A stretch of 64,000 nucleotides of DNA. It comes from Pascua guehoae (taxonomy: Eukaryota > Basidiomycota > Tremellomycetes > Trichosporonales > Trichosporonaceae). How positions within the stretch are numbered: position 1 is the first letter of the stretch; every line of letters begins with the position of its first letter. The position numbers were made by a program, and so were the translations under genes. Where the stretch lies: positions 1,027,588 through 1,091,587 of the forward strand of contig BCJX01000006.1 in assembly GCA_001600415.1 (NCBI GenBank). The letters run 5' to 3'. Positions 11,649 to 22,543 of this stretch are shown here, piece by piece. The notes under the pieces were generated by a model. It had not been told where the DNA came from, made no database searches, and worked only from the letters and a program-made list of their open reading frames with translations.

Positions 11649-13182
11649 CTAGCGGAAATCGTTCCTCGCATGCGTGCTTCCGCGGCGCAGCTGCATGCTG
11701 CCCCCCGGCCCACCCGTGGTGGCGTGCACGGGCAGCGTGTCGATCTGCGATGTGGAAATGTGGCCGGCGGGAATGTCGCCGGCGTTGATGTCGGCGCCGT
11801 CCTTGAACCACCGGTCGTGCGGGGCAATGGGGATTGTGTTGCCGCTCATCTGCGGTTAGTGGTGGGTGGGGGTGGGGGTGGGGGTGGGGTTGGGAATGTT
11901 TGGTGCCCACGGTGCCCTCTGCGTGTCTGTGTCATGGCAGGGGTTGTGGTCGTCGTGACTGGTTTGGTCTCTGCGCCTCTCACTGCGCCACGGCAGGGCT
12001 GTACCTGCGGTAGCCCGGCAGTGCCACTGGGCCACTGAGAGTCTCTTTGATGAAGACGTCTTCAATCTCCCAACGGGTCGCCTTGCTCATGCACGTCGTC
12101 GAGACCACCACGCTCCCATCCCCTCCAGCCTTTTGGATACAAGGCGGGGCCGGGGTGGGACCTACTGGGCCAAGACCAGACGCTCCCCCGCTCCTTGTGC
12201 AACTGAGACAGTCTCGGGGTGATTGACAACCCCCGCTGGCGCGCAACATACAACGGCGGCCCACTGCTCGCCACAGTGTCCAGCCGCCTATACGGGCCAT
12301 ATCACTCATACCACCGCAGCCCTCCTCCCCTCGACGTCTGCACATCCGACTCTATCATCTCCACACCACCCCAACGAGGACATCTCCACACCCCAACCCC
12401 ATCATCTCCACATAACGGCCCCATACCCCGCCATAGCCAGTGACTAGCCAGTGACTCACCTGCCTCGACTTCATTCGGCCGTCGTTGGCAAACACCCAGT
12501 GCTCGATCCCGTACGTCCGGTACCACTGCGACGCCGGGTCCTCGGTCTCGGAGTATTCGTACCAGAACTCGACGGCACTGCGGGTGGTTAGTGCCCGTTT
12601 GGGGAGGGGGTTAGAGTCGGAGCTTCAGACAGGCCTCGGCATGGGCTCAGCACGTATGCAGTCGCCTTAGAGCCTGCGCTCAAACGGTAGGGATCAACAC
12701 CATCCCAGCCCCACGGGCCTTGCGAAAACAGAAGCAGGACTAGAGATGGGACACCCGACTTCTGTAGATCCACGCACGGCCCGCGCACAGACCGGCCCAG
12801 GACGAGTCACCTCCTCCGACGCGCCGCTCCTCACCTCTCCTCGAGCCCCCTGCCCCCCGACCCCCCGCGCGCACCCCCACCCAAACACCACTCACATCCG
12901 ATCATTGTCAAACGCAAACAACTCCTTGCGCAGGCGATAATTATGCTCTTTCGCCCACTTGCGCTCCAAAAAGGCCACAATCGCCTCGGTGCCCTGGAAG
13001 AATTCGTCGCGGTTGCGCCACACACAGTTGGGCGTGTAGGCCTTTGCGACCGCGACGGGGTCGCGCGTGTTCCACTTGTCCTGGGCTGCTTTGACCTTTG
13101 CGCGCGCCGTGTCGGCCGTAAACGGCGGGATCGGGTGGAAGGGCACCATGACCGTCCGGAGCGGTGGGGGGTTGGGGAGCAT
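11649..13182 (-). CDS. DUF1348 (SnoaL-like/NTF2-fold) protein
   Basis: Three exons: 13182-12896, 12577-12460 and 11849-11649, giving 201 residues. The frame closes only with this splicing. The N-terminal 125 residues match the DUF1348 family: PFTADTARAKVKAAQDKWNT, AYTPNCVWRNRDEFF, AFLERKWAKE, RIAVEFWYEY and GRMKSRQ, then MSGNTIPIAPHDRWF. The family adopts a small cone-shaped NTF2-like fold; its substrate is unknown. The C-terminal 45 residues extend beyond the usual length and look disordered. An in-frame start 10 codons downstream (MVPFHPIPPF) is an equally good alternative. The last intron is unusually long (610 nt) and contains a possible alternative terminal exon (see findings). Confidence 0.85.
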
Positions 13183-14033
13183 CGTGGGAGTTGCTGGCGC
13201 TAGGTGGGGTGGGGAGGTGTGTTGTGAGGCGAGGCAATATCGAGGGGGTTAGGTGTATGCTGCTCGTTGTACGTGATGTGGGCGATGAGAGACGGGCACA
13301 ACTCAACTCGACGACTCGACGACGGAAGGCTGGGCCAATGGCCTGCATCTGATTCACTTGGTGGGTTCAAACAGCCGCCCCCACGTCATCGATAAGGCAC
13401 CCCACGGGGCAACCCCAGACCTCGTCGGCGCCGACGCGCCAACGTATCGGCATCGCCCACCAGCGCCTCGTTTTGCCTTGCTTACAAACGATTCCTAAGC
13501 TCTCACTCTCACGCTGCCAACCGACAGGCGAAGCTGTCAGCACTATCGTCATGACCAGTGACAAGGACCGCTTGCTGCCCATTCCGTTGGGGGTCACGGT
13601 CGACGTAGCATCTCTCCCATCTCCGAATTTCTGGTGCACGCGAGTCCCTGCTTTGCTCGCTTCCCATCGTGTTCAATTGGCAAGCACAAAGGGACGGGCG
13701 GGCGTCAAAGACAGTGGGTGAGAGACGAATTGGTCCTCCAGGCTCTGTGCTACTGAAAGCCTGGGGACGCGAAGAGCGATGGCGTGTCTAGGTGAGTCAC
13801 AACGAATTGCAGAGTAGTGACCTCGGTGTGGCTTTGTACGGCCGTGTATCCAAGCCCAGCATGCATTTCAGGACACTCTGCACTCTGCACCTGTTGCTTC
13901 CAGCTGCAGGTATCGAAGGATTTCACGGCCAAGTCGACACCCAATGCCGTCAGCCTCAATACTTCCAGATTGTACCTGCACCTGCTGCGGCGCTGTGCAG
14001 CGCCGTACATATAGCGAATGACATCTCTCACAG
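13183..14033. other. Intergenic
   Basis: 5' flank of the DUF1348 gene and 3' flank of the F-box-type gene. No supported feature. Confidence 0.4.
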
Positions 14034-15522
14034 TTACATCAACCAGTCAGTCCCCATGGGCCGAGATGAATTAAAGAGTTCGAGCGCGAGGAAGATATCA
14101 AAGTGGTCGCCTACCTCGATCGATGCCGCAGGATCGTCCACGAGGTACTTTGCGATGTTGACAAAGGAGACGGGTCCATCCACGTCGACTGTCCCCGAAC
14201 GGTCGTATGTCCCATGGGCGCTGATAGTGTACAGCCGCGGCGTGCAGATCTCGTCCTTTACGATTTGAAGCACGCGCTCGCGACTGAGGTCTTGTTCATC
14301 GGGGCAGAACCCGCGGAATAGATCGAGTAGAGCGTCTTCGCCTGTTTGAAAGTCGATACACTCCAAACCGACAACGACAAGCTGACGGTCCAAATCCCGG
14401 TACACGAACGGGCTTTGGATATCGCTAGGTTGGGGGCGGAGACGAGGACAGAAAATGTCACGGCTCAGGTCGGCGGTATTGTCCCACCCTTCCCATTTGG
14501 AAATGTAGACAAACTTGACAGTCCTTGCCGCTGCAAAGACTTGATTGAGATTGTGCAACGAAGCGCCAAACTCGCAGTCGTAGTGCTGTCCGTTTCTGGG
14601 GAGGAAATAGACTACTTCTTCGACGTTGGGTGTCCATTTGCCCGCGGGCGGTTCGATAATGTTCAGACCTCTGTCGTCCAAGTTGCGGAAAACGAGCTTG
14701 CGAAAGGTGAGGCTCGTAAGGAAACGGCATTCCCCGCCGTACGCGACGCTGTCGCACAAGTACGCGAGTTCATGGTCAAGAGGCGGCATGGGTTCTATGC
14801 TGGGTGCGATCCGTAACGTATCGAGGTTGTGCAACAGTCGAGCAGCGACGGGCGCATACACATCGCATTGACACAGATGATGCGTCGCCAGAGTGAGCAC
14901 GCGGACGTGTTTGAGGAGCTCGGCCTTGAGATTGACCGGCGTGTCGGTCCGACGGGCATCGTCCGAGATTGAACAAGCTGCTCCGTCGCCGTTGCTGCCG
15001 TGACCTTCTTCAATCGCTCGCCCAGACTCATCAGCCCGTCTCCTCTTCGTCACGGTGGGGTGCGCGCTCGCATCCTGCTCTCTTCTCCTCGTATCCTTCG
15101 TCGGCCGCGGCTCGACAGCCGATGGTTGTGTGAGTTCATACGGAACTACGCACGCAGGGAGCCTGTCGCAATGATCTCTGTCTTCGAGAAAATGGCAGTT
15201 GGGTAGATCCTGTCCAGCGAGGATACTGCAGTTGCGTAGGTCGTCCTCGGCACCGACGCCGAGGGGGGCGCCGCGGAAGAACTGGATCATCATGGTGCCA
15301 TCGATCCTAACGTTGCGGTACAACGCACGTCCCGCGGGTTCGAACAGCTGTCGGCTCGTTCTTAGGCAGACTGCCAGCGTCGAGCGCGGAGTATACGCGA
15401 AGATTTCGTCTAGGATCTCACTGGGCCAGACACAATGACCCGACGCCTTGGGGCTCGATGGAGCAGAAGCCTAGAGACGGTTAGATGTCCGTCTCATAAG
15501 ATTCTATACTCTTACGCACCAT
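14034..15522 (-). CDS. F-box-type protein of unknown target
   Basis: The body exon spans 15470-14034. The best start is an ATG at 15522-15520 followed directly by a 49-nt intron (GTGCGT donor, CTAACCGTCTCTAG acceptor) that rejoins in frame, giving 479 residues. Residues about 15-50 (WPSEILDEIFAYTPRSTLAV, then CLRTSRQLFEPAGRALYRNV) resemble a fungal F-box: the domain that binds Skp1 in SCF ubiquitin ligases, followed by the 'first residues after F-box' signature seen in basidiomycete proteins. The rest has scattered Leu-rich segments (LRIAPSIEPMPPL, FLTSLTFRKLVF) but no clear repeats. It would act as a substrate adaptor; the target is unknown. Confidence 0.7.
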
Positions 15523-17157
15523 GATTGCTTGGATGGTACAGGTAGAGGTGTTGGTGATATAACAGGGGTGGGGGAGTAGGTGCAATGTCCTGAGACAATG
15601 GGGGATGGAGGGTTTTTGACAAGGACGCGTCTTGCGCGTCCGGATACGGTAGCGTCCAGAGCGCGTCCAGACACCAATGACGTCACAGCCTACACCCGTC
15701 CTGCACACTTGCTCAACACTTCCATGCTGATGTCCATCTACATCTGCTGCTGCATGTCGCGTCACTAGGCGTGCAACATTGGCGATAGCAGGCTTCAGGA
15801 GAGATACAGTTTATGCATAGAAGCTGGTGACAGCTGTCCAACATCACCCGTAGCCCGGCGTTTACGGTGTTACGCTGCAGGTACCTGTTGTGGCTCGCTC
15901 ACCATTGTGGAGCGCTGATGCAAGACCAACGGGGAACTTGCTCGAGCTCGCGCTACTCTAACCATTAAACATGGCATTCCGGCATGCCAACCTTGAGCAC
16001 GCCCCCAACTCCCCACTGAGTCGTTTCACAGCGATCCTTGGGGTACTGTAGGTCCCAGACGGCAGTGGTCAACCTCAATCGAACTGTCGCACGACCTTCA
16101 CAGTACAAGGACGAACGACCGTACCCGTGGACGTCAATGACTCTATTCGCCGTCTCAGCGATACGGTCTGGTGACGCGTCCGCGGGTCCTCGCCGACAGA
16201 CTGCGAGGACAGGGGACGAGAGGCAAGAGATAGCACCCATGGCGATGTCGAGCTGTGGTCGACGAGATGTCGCACACGCGGGATGGCTATTCTCACATGC
16301 GGTTGCCAGCGTCTCGTCCGTTGCTGCACTAAAACCAAGTAAGCAGCACGATGGTGTCATGTCGTTGACCTCGCACTTCAAGGTCGAAAGAGTGGGCTTA
16401 GCACTTGATGCTCTGTTCAGTATAGGTGAGCCAGCAACCGCTGAACGATCCTTGCGAGAGTGGTCGTGCCAGAATCCCCAGGATTCCCCAAACGTGCCAA
16501 GGGATACTCGTTTATTCAGTACGTCGCGTCGGCCATGAGCGCAGGGCATTCTGACCGTTTCCCTTGTTATGGAACGACGTACTTGACAAGCGAGTGCACT
16601 CACCGCTCAGTCGTACTCCCGGAATATGTCTACGAGTTCAGGATGACCACACGACACACATTTTCGGCAACCACCGCAATCGCACACCAATACGATCTTG
16701 CTGAATGGGAGCGTTGAGGCTGTTGGAAAGACTAACTTAGCCCCATCATCTCTCACCATCAAGTTCGCGGGGGGGGGGGGGGCAGTTTTTGATGCCAATG
16801 AAGTGAGGGAAGAACAGAGGTAGGCATAAAGGAACCGGGAGGAGAGAGATGGAAACGATGGAGTAAAGTCGGGTGCGAACGGAAGGCTCAACGCAATCGC
16901 GACGAATCACACTGGATCCGTGCGGCTGTCACACTGCGAGCACACACCACACAGCCTACCTCTGTGCAAGGCCACGCACGGGGTTAGCACGAACGGCGCG
17001 AAGGCAACCTCACAGGAGCACAATTGTGGCATATGTGCAGAGTGCGCGAGTGTGAAGCAAGCAAAGAGCGACCACCTGCCTACGTGTCGCGAGGATAAAA
17101 CCCATCAACCCCAGCAAATCATCTCTCTGTTCATCTTCATCCCATTGGCCAACTGCC
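15523..17157. other. Intergenic with uncertain frames
   Basis: 1.6 kb with a 212-codon minus-strand frame (16603-15965) and a cysteine-rich minus-strand frame ending near 16607. Neither has domain support. A 13-base poly-G lies at about 16769. Confidence 0.4.
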
Positions 17158-17327
17158 ATGCTCTGTGGTCTTTGGACATTCCTCAAGCACCTCCTTCGTG
17201 GGGGTCGTCCCCGGAATGGCAACGATCTGGGCACTATCGACCTTCCGGCGCGGAACCCCACAACGTCGCCCTGCCATCCTGCCCCCGTCGTTACCCCCGA
17301 GCTGGGCCCGCAAAGGATTGTACTCAA

Positions 17328-17360
<33 letters not shown>

Positions 17361-18499
17361 TACCTCGCCCTCGGCCACGAATCTCACGCTCGACTACAGC
17401 TCCTTCCCACACATTGTCGAACAAATTATCGACGATGTCGTCGCCTCTGCAGACCACGGCTCAATCGACGCTCTCCGTCTCACCTCGCTCAGTGTCTTGC
17501 AGGCTGTCGACAATCGCCTGCCCACCCACATGGTGTTTCGGAGGGACGGCAGGACTGTGATAGGGATGTCGACCACATTCAGTGGGCCACTCGAGGACAT
17601 TTCGCATCTGTCACTTGACCGCGCACCCAGGGCGGTGCGGAAGCGCAAAGACATTACTGGCCCCTACGTTATTCCCCGCCTCATTCGCGTGCTGGACATG
17701 GAGGTGAATACTCTTACCCAGATCCAGACGTTGCTTCTGAGCAAGATGAACCAGCTTGCATGATCCGCTTTGACCACGCTCAGTGCGAGCGTTTCTTCAA
17801 TCTCCCCAGGACTTGTGTCATGTTTTACAACGGACACGAGCAGATTCAGTCGCTCTACGTCGATCCTGAGCTCGGTCCACGTCGGGTGGGCCTTCCCATA
17901 TGGGGCAACCAAAGGAGGTCACTCTGGCAACCCAGGGGTCCAGAAAAGGTGGTGATCAACATTCGCCGTTGTCCTCCCCACTTTCTTGCGCTTGATATCA
18001 ACCACATCTGGCCACGCATGCGCATTCCCCACACGGTCTCCGAAGTCGTCATTGTCGTCACGCTTCACCCCAATGCCCAAGAGGAAGCACCCGACGCTTT
18101 CTCGTCCGCGGAAGCCGACCTCGGCGACGCTGGTCAGGGGGGACTGGCACTCGTCTACCGGTCGTACCAGGCTCTCATGAGCGGGCTGCTCATAGTCACA
18201 TGTCGGACCCTGCACAACAATCGTGCAAACGGCTTCCTCGGGTGCACCAAGTTTACATTCGTCGACACCCAGTCTTGGCCCAAGCGCTGGCTCTCGCGCC
18301 GGCTGCGTGCGCTTCACCCTACCATTCAAGACGTCCCGTCCCTCGCCAACTTCGCATCAGGGAAGGCCTCAAGGACAAGTACCACTGGAACGACCTCAAC
18401 ATCGACCACACTCTCGTATCGAGTGTCTCGTTCCCTACTCTCGAAGAGTACAAGGCACGCGTGGGTGCCTACAATTTCGCGCTTGAAATGGGATTGTAG
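17158..18499 (+). CDS. Lineage-specific protein, paralogue of the 771-2111 gene
   Basis: Proposed exons 17158-17703 and 17784-18306, then from about 18366 to 18499. The first intron (80 nt, GTGAAT...CTCAG) restores the frame cleanly. The second (59 nt, GTGCGC donor) is weak and could instead be a frameshift. The product has an N-terminal polyserine tract encoded by a TCGTCC hexanucleotide repeat, then FPHIVEQIIDDVVASADHGS, similar to the opening helices of F-box-like fungal proteins, a strand-rich middle (KFTFVDTQSWP aligned with KYTIVGIDDVP of the first gene), and the tail EEYKARVGAYNFALE. Function unknown. Confidence 0.6.
17320..17365 (+). repeat. Hexanucleotide TCGTCC repeat coding polyserine
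   Basis: A run of TCGTCC/TCCTCG units encodes about twelve consecutive serines in the gene at 17158. Such coding repeats vary in length between strains. Confidence 0.85.
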
Positions 18500-18765
18500 G
18501 TCGAACCAGAGGCCAGAGGTGGCTCTGCTCACACACTACAGTCCGTGAGCCCGGCGAGCTGATCTTCGGCATTCCGACGACAGGGGGTGGTGTCAAGAAG
18601 CAACCGTAAAGAATCCGTAAACAAAGACAGACAGACGACAGGGAAATGCAAGCTATCATGTGACACACATTGCGAGCTGTCCCTACTTGAAAAGGAGTCA
18701 GGCCACGGCAGATTCTGCGACGTACAGTCACCCCTGCTGTATCCAGTTTTATCACCAGCACGAAA

Positions 18766-19343
18766 TCAATTCCTGGGGATACGGCAGTACTTGCACACCC
18801 ACCGCTTCCCCTCGGGTGTTTCGTCGTGGTCAACCAACTCGAGGTGGCATTGCCCTGCGTACAGTCAGCATGCCTGCGTTGGGAAACGTCCTGCAATCGG
18901 CCATAATATCAACCTACCCAGCCTGTTGATACCTTGAATACTACCAGGGCACCTCCAGGGCTTGATGTTCAGACAATAGTCACACTGCCACCGAATGCCG
19001 CTCTCGCCGCAGACCATCGTTACTCTGCATTCCTCTGGGTGCAGTCAGCATGGCAGACCTGGATAATGTCGCCACAGTCATATTAAACTTACTGAGTCTG
19101 TTGGTGCCATGGTCATTGCCAGCGCATCTCCAGGGCTGGGCCTCCTTGCAATTTGGGCACCGCCACCACCACAGCCTGGCGTTGACCTTGACCAGCTCGC
19201 GCTGGCAGGGGCCTAACCCAGTCAGCTTGTCTGCCCGCGCCTTGTCCGCGTAAAGGCATGACTTCCCAACAGCGTATCGACGCACCTCCATGAGGTGAGT
19301 GGGGACAAGGTTCCGCGAGCTTCGGGTCGTCGCTCTCGTCCAT
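18766..19343 (-). CDS. Small protein with three tandem four-cysteine modules
   Basis: Four exons: 19343-19286, 19212-19093, 19034-18918 and 18854-18766, giving 108 residues. All three introns are phase 1, with CTGAC-type branch sites and AG acceptors. The product is a chain of short Cys/Trp units. Unit 1: CQRELVKVN, then WWWRCPNC, then PWRCAGNDHGTNRL. Unit 2: ECRVTMVCG, then RWQCDYC, then PWRCPGSIQGINRL. Unit 3: QCHLELVDH, then RWVCKYC, then the stop. Spacing of C..W-x-C-x2-C..C suggests zinc binding. No family recognised. The same linker (C-x-G-x3-G-x-N) and C-x2-C motif occur in the two genes at 19841-20147 and 20728-21013. The consistent phases and conserved cysteines across joined exons argue for a real gene. 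Confidence 0.65.
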
Positions 19344-19840
19344 TCGTGCCGGAGTGCTGTGCTGTAGGGTGCCAAGATGGTTGATTGGCTGGAAAGCTGT
19401 TGGCAGTGGAGTTGACGTCGTGTCGCGTCCCCATTTCCTTGCTTTTCATCACTGCTTTTGATACACCAGTACCTTGTCCTCAGAAGCAAATTGTCCCGTC
19501 ATCAGGGGGAAGCAACGCACAAAGAAAACATGTCACACACACACCACATGTGCCTCATATGAAGCTCGCCCCTAACCTCCTACCTTGCCTTTGCAGTGCC
19601 GCACCGCACGGTCACTTTGGATCCTGTTCCTCGTGAGAGTCGTGCAGAAACGCCACAGGTACGCTACAGAGAGAAGCTTCCACCACCCCCCTTGCACTCT
19701 GAACATGCCGAGGCAACAACACGTGCAGGCACACCCACCACGCTGTCCGTCCTCATCATCCGACCAGAATCTCAAACGGGTTAACGTGCAGAAAACGTGG
19801 GTACATCATTCATGTGCGTCACATTCGGACACTACGCTGC

Positions 19841-20147
19841 CTAAAAGTAGCGCTCGATCGGCTCGTCGAACATGAGGAGGCAGTGCACGCACACCCACCA
19901 CCCGACCTCGATCTCGTCGGCGTCGTCGACCCACTCGACAACGCATTTGTCTGTTCATCAGGTCTGTGACGATTTTTTTTTTTTTTTTTTTTTGACAGCA
20001 CGGCCAGCACAAAATAATTTTTCTCACCGCCCTTGTTGTTGCCTTTCTTGTCGCCATGGCAGGTCCACTTGAGGATGTACGCTGCTGGTCAGCCTTGGTC
20101 ACAACGCTCCGGTGTGTTCTGGACTGACTCCGGCCGTAAATGGGCAT
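19841..20147 (-). CDS. Small single-module cysteine protein
   Basis: Three exons: 20147-20129, 20084-20028 and 19950-19841, giving 61 residues. The first intron is only 44 nt (GTCAGT...CTGACCAG); the second contains a poly-A run (poly-T on plus, about 19974-19993). The product carries one copy of the module: KWTCHGDKKGNNKG, then DKCVVEWVDD, then GWWVCVHC, ending FDEPIERYF. The C-x-G-x3-G-x-N-K-G segment ends an exon and the next exon starts just before the next cysteine, exactly as in its neighbours at 18766 and 20728. It is probably a cytosolic or nuclear metal-binding mini-protein, as no signal peptide is seen. Function unknown. Confidence 0.6.
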
Positions 20148-20203
20148 GTTTGCTGTGTGTGTGGTGTGGAGTATGCGGTGTTTGGTCTGTTGGTTGGTTG
20201 AAG

Positions 20204-20223
20204 AGAGAGAGAGAGAGAGAATG
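20204..20223. repeat. GA dinucleotide repeat
   Basis: About nine GA units just upstream of the small gene at 19841-20147. A mirror CT run lies at about 21392-21420, upstream of the neighbouring small gene at 20728-21013. Both are possible promoter elements. Confidence 0.7.
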
Positions 20224-20727
20224 AGAGAGTGCACGGAGATGTGGCTGCCAGACCCAGGCTTTTATCCGTTCAGAGGCGGCGCTTGCCTCGCGCTGGCCAC
20301 CCACTCGCACGTCCATAGCATGCTGTCTGGCGCTCAAAGACGAGCCAAGAATTTGAAATGTCTTCTTGATCCTGTCAGAGGGCTGGTTTGTCGAGGTGAT
20401 ACGCACAAAAACACAATGCAGCATTGCAACCGCCTGTGTGCTCAAGACTAGCACATTCTCATTGTGTCCACCACGTCTATTGTCTTGCCACGCCGCTTGG
20501 GCGTGTCCGACATCCTGAGTAGCACAGAACTGGCCCTGTTAGTGAGCGGACACAAACTACTTGGCACCCAAACTGCTGAGACAAAGGGGACCACCCCTGC
20601 TCGTTCTTACAATCCACGCCAAGGAATGCACAGTATTGCAGCTTGTTTTGTGCCTGTTCGCGCCACACAACTTCTTTCACATTTCTGTTGCTATAGGGTA
20701 GAGACAACAATGGCTCGTCAGAACCTC

Positions 20728-21013
20728 TCAGGCGTCGCTACTGTAGTCGGTGTCGCAGTAGACACAGACCCAGCCGCAGTTGCCAGCCGCATCTTCGTAC
20801 CATTCCGCGAAGCACACCTCTGCGAGTCAGTTTCGATTTCCGCCCCCGACTCGCGCCACTTGCGCCACGCACGACTCGCGCCACTGCGGGGTCGGGGTCC
20901 ACGATGTGGCTTCAAGCCTCCATCGGTGTTTCATTGTCCAACTCACTGCCCTTGTTGCGACCGCGGGCGTCGCCGTCGCACGCAATGTCGATAATCTTCT
21001 GGAACTCGGACAT
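20728..21013 (-). CDS. Small single-module cysteine protein
   Basis: Two exons: 21013-20947 and 20819-20728, giving 52 residues. The donor is GTGAGT and the acceptor GACTCGCAG, phase 1. The N-terminus MSEFQKIIDIACDGD leads into the linker ARGRNKG, and the second exon supplies VCFAEWYED and GWVCVYC, ending DTDYSSDA. It aligns residue for residue over the cysteine module with the gene at 19841, so the two are recent or constrained duplicates. Too short to be recognised by length-based gene finders. Function unknown. Confidence 0.6.
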
Positions 21014-22543
21014 GGTGTTTGTGAGGTTGTGTTGTTGTTGGGTAGGCTTGGTAGTTTGTTCGAGTGAAGTAGGATGGAAGTGGGAGGTGATAGAGTGACC
21101 GTGGGTTTGAGAGACGTTTCTTATACGAGGCAATGGACCCGCTCCCCTGTCCTTTTCCCCACTCAGCACACCTCTTGAGCCCCACTGCGTGTGCGAACAT
21201 GCGTCTTTGCCTCGCTCCCCCCACACCAACCACCGATTCTCCCCACCACCCCACTTTTCCCTATTCTTCACACAAGAAGCACCGATGCAGGACTAGAGGG
21301 CGGTCGGCTGCAAAGGAAACAGTCTCTGGGCATTTGGATTCGTTCAAGACAGTACACAACTCAACATAGCACACAAGTGCGAACAAAAGCATGCGTCTCT
21401 CTCTCTCTCTCTCTCTCTGTCGAAGCACATTGTATTCTTGTCGACTTGTGGGGATCTGGAATTTGCTCCCGACAGCAGTGGGCTCAAGCCCCATTTCCAC
21501 CAATCCACACCTCTTGAGCACAAACAATGTCTCTGGCCGCACGTGCCCCGCGTTTTACATGGGGAGGACGCGGAGTCGACGTGCTTTCTCACCATCGTGG
21601 AATGCCGACCCTATGAACGCCGAACGAGAGCAGCGCACAGTTGCCACCGGGTGGCAAAGCACAGTCTGTATCCTGGCCGCCATGCTGCATGCTGCGAGCT
21701 CATTGTAACTTGGGCAGCCGACACAGGCAACGCCACTCGGCGGTGTTTCCGCCACACACGCCACACTCACTTCAATTGTTCAGGCGGATGTAGGCACGCA
21801 GACACCATGCGACATCCGCGTTCATCCTGGCGGCGTGCTACGACGACGCCTCCTGCCACTGATTCCAACTCCTCGTCTCGTACCCCAGTCAGAGAACTGG
21901 GCACAGCCTGTGCCAGAACCAGGCATTTACTCAACCCGGGAAGAGCAAGAAGCATGGTTCATGACAGCAGTCACGCTGGAACAGGGCCGCCAGAGTTGAT
22001 AGTGAAGCTTAACTTGCATTCCGTGCTTGGCACTTTCAGGGCGTCTCCGGCAGCACTGGCATGCCGCAGCAGCACGGCGGCATACTGTAGTTGGAATGGC
22101 GGGCAGGCTCAGCCGTGCCAAACTCTGCTCTGCGCACCCTGCAAGTTTCCATTCGTCTTGTCATCGACAAAGCCACGAGCCGAGGACGAAACACCACATG
22201 TGTCGTCATATCGCGATAAACTCAAGCGCAACCTCTCCGGCCAGGGAAGTGCTCTGAACATGTACCGGGTGCTGAACCAAACATTACAAGGGATGCGGGA
22301 AGTAGAGCGAAGCTAATGCTTCGGCGCGGACAGATGCTGTCACGATCAACCTTCGACTGCTGCGCAAGCATCCAATGCGATGCAGTGGGCATGGTATATA
22401 TGCTCGAATGATGTTCACGATGGAACAAAGTGCCCACTGCCTACCCCACGTTTCCACAAACGCCGTCTCTATTCTGGTGAGTCCACTAGAGGTGCACAGC
22501 TGATAGCAAGCACTTGTCCTCTTCACTCATCTCCACCACCGTC
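21014..22543. other. Intergenic with a CT repeat and possible cysteine-module relics
   Basis: A 292-codon plus-strand frame (21438-22316) is cysteine-rich, and one segment (CELIVTWAADTGNATRRC) recalls the module of the adjacent small genes, but no complete unit or spliced model could be built. A CT microsatellite lies at 21392-21420. The last 150 bases are the lysozyme promoter. Confidence 0.4.

Noticed and set aside
15965..16603. 212-codon minus-strand open frame as a gene
   Set aside because: No recognisable domain, no good start context, composition unlike neighbouring genes; GC-rich sequence gives many such frames by chance.
16607..16891. Cysteine-rich minus-strand frame (VCDCGGCRKCVSC) as a fourth member of the small cysteine family
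   Set aside because: Spacing does not match the module, it lacks the Trp and the GxN linker, and the upstream part runs through poly-G. Kept only as a possibility.
21438..22316. 292-codon plus-strand frame with cysteines
   Set aside because: Only one short segment resembles the small-gene module; the rest has no consistent pattern and no splice model.
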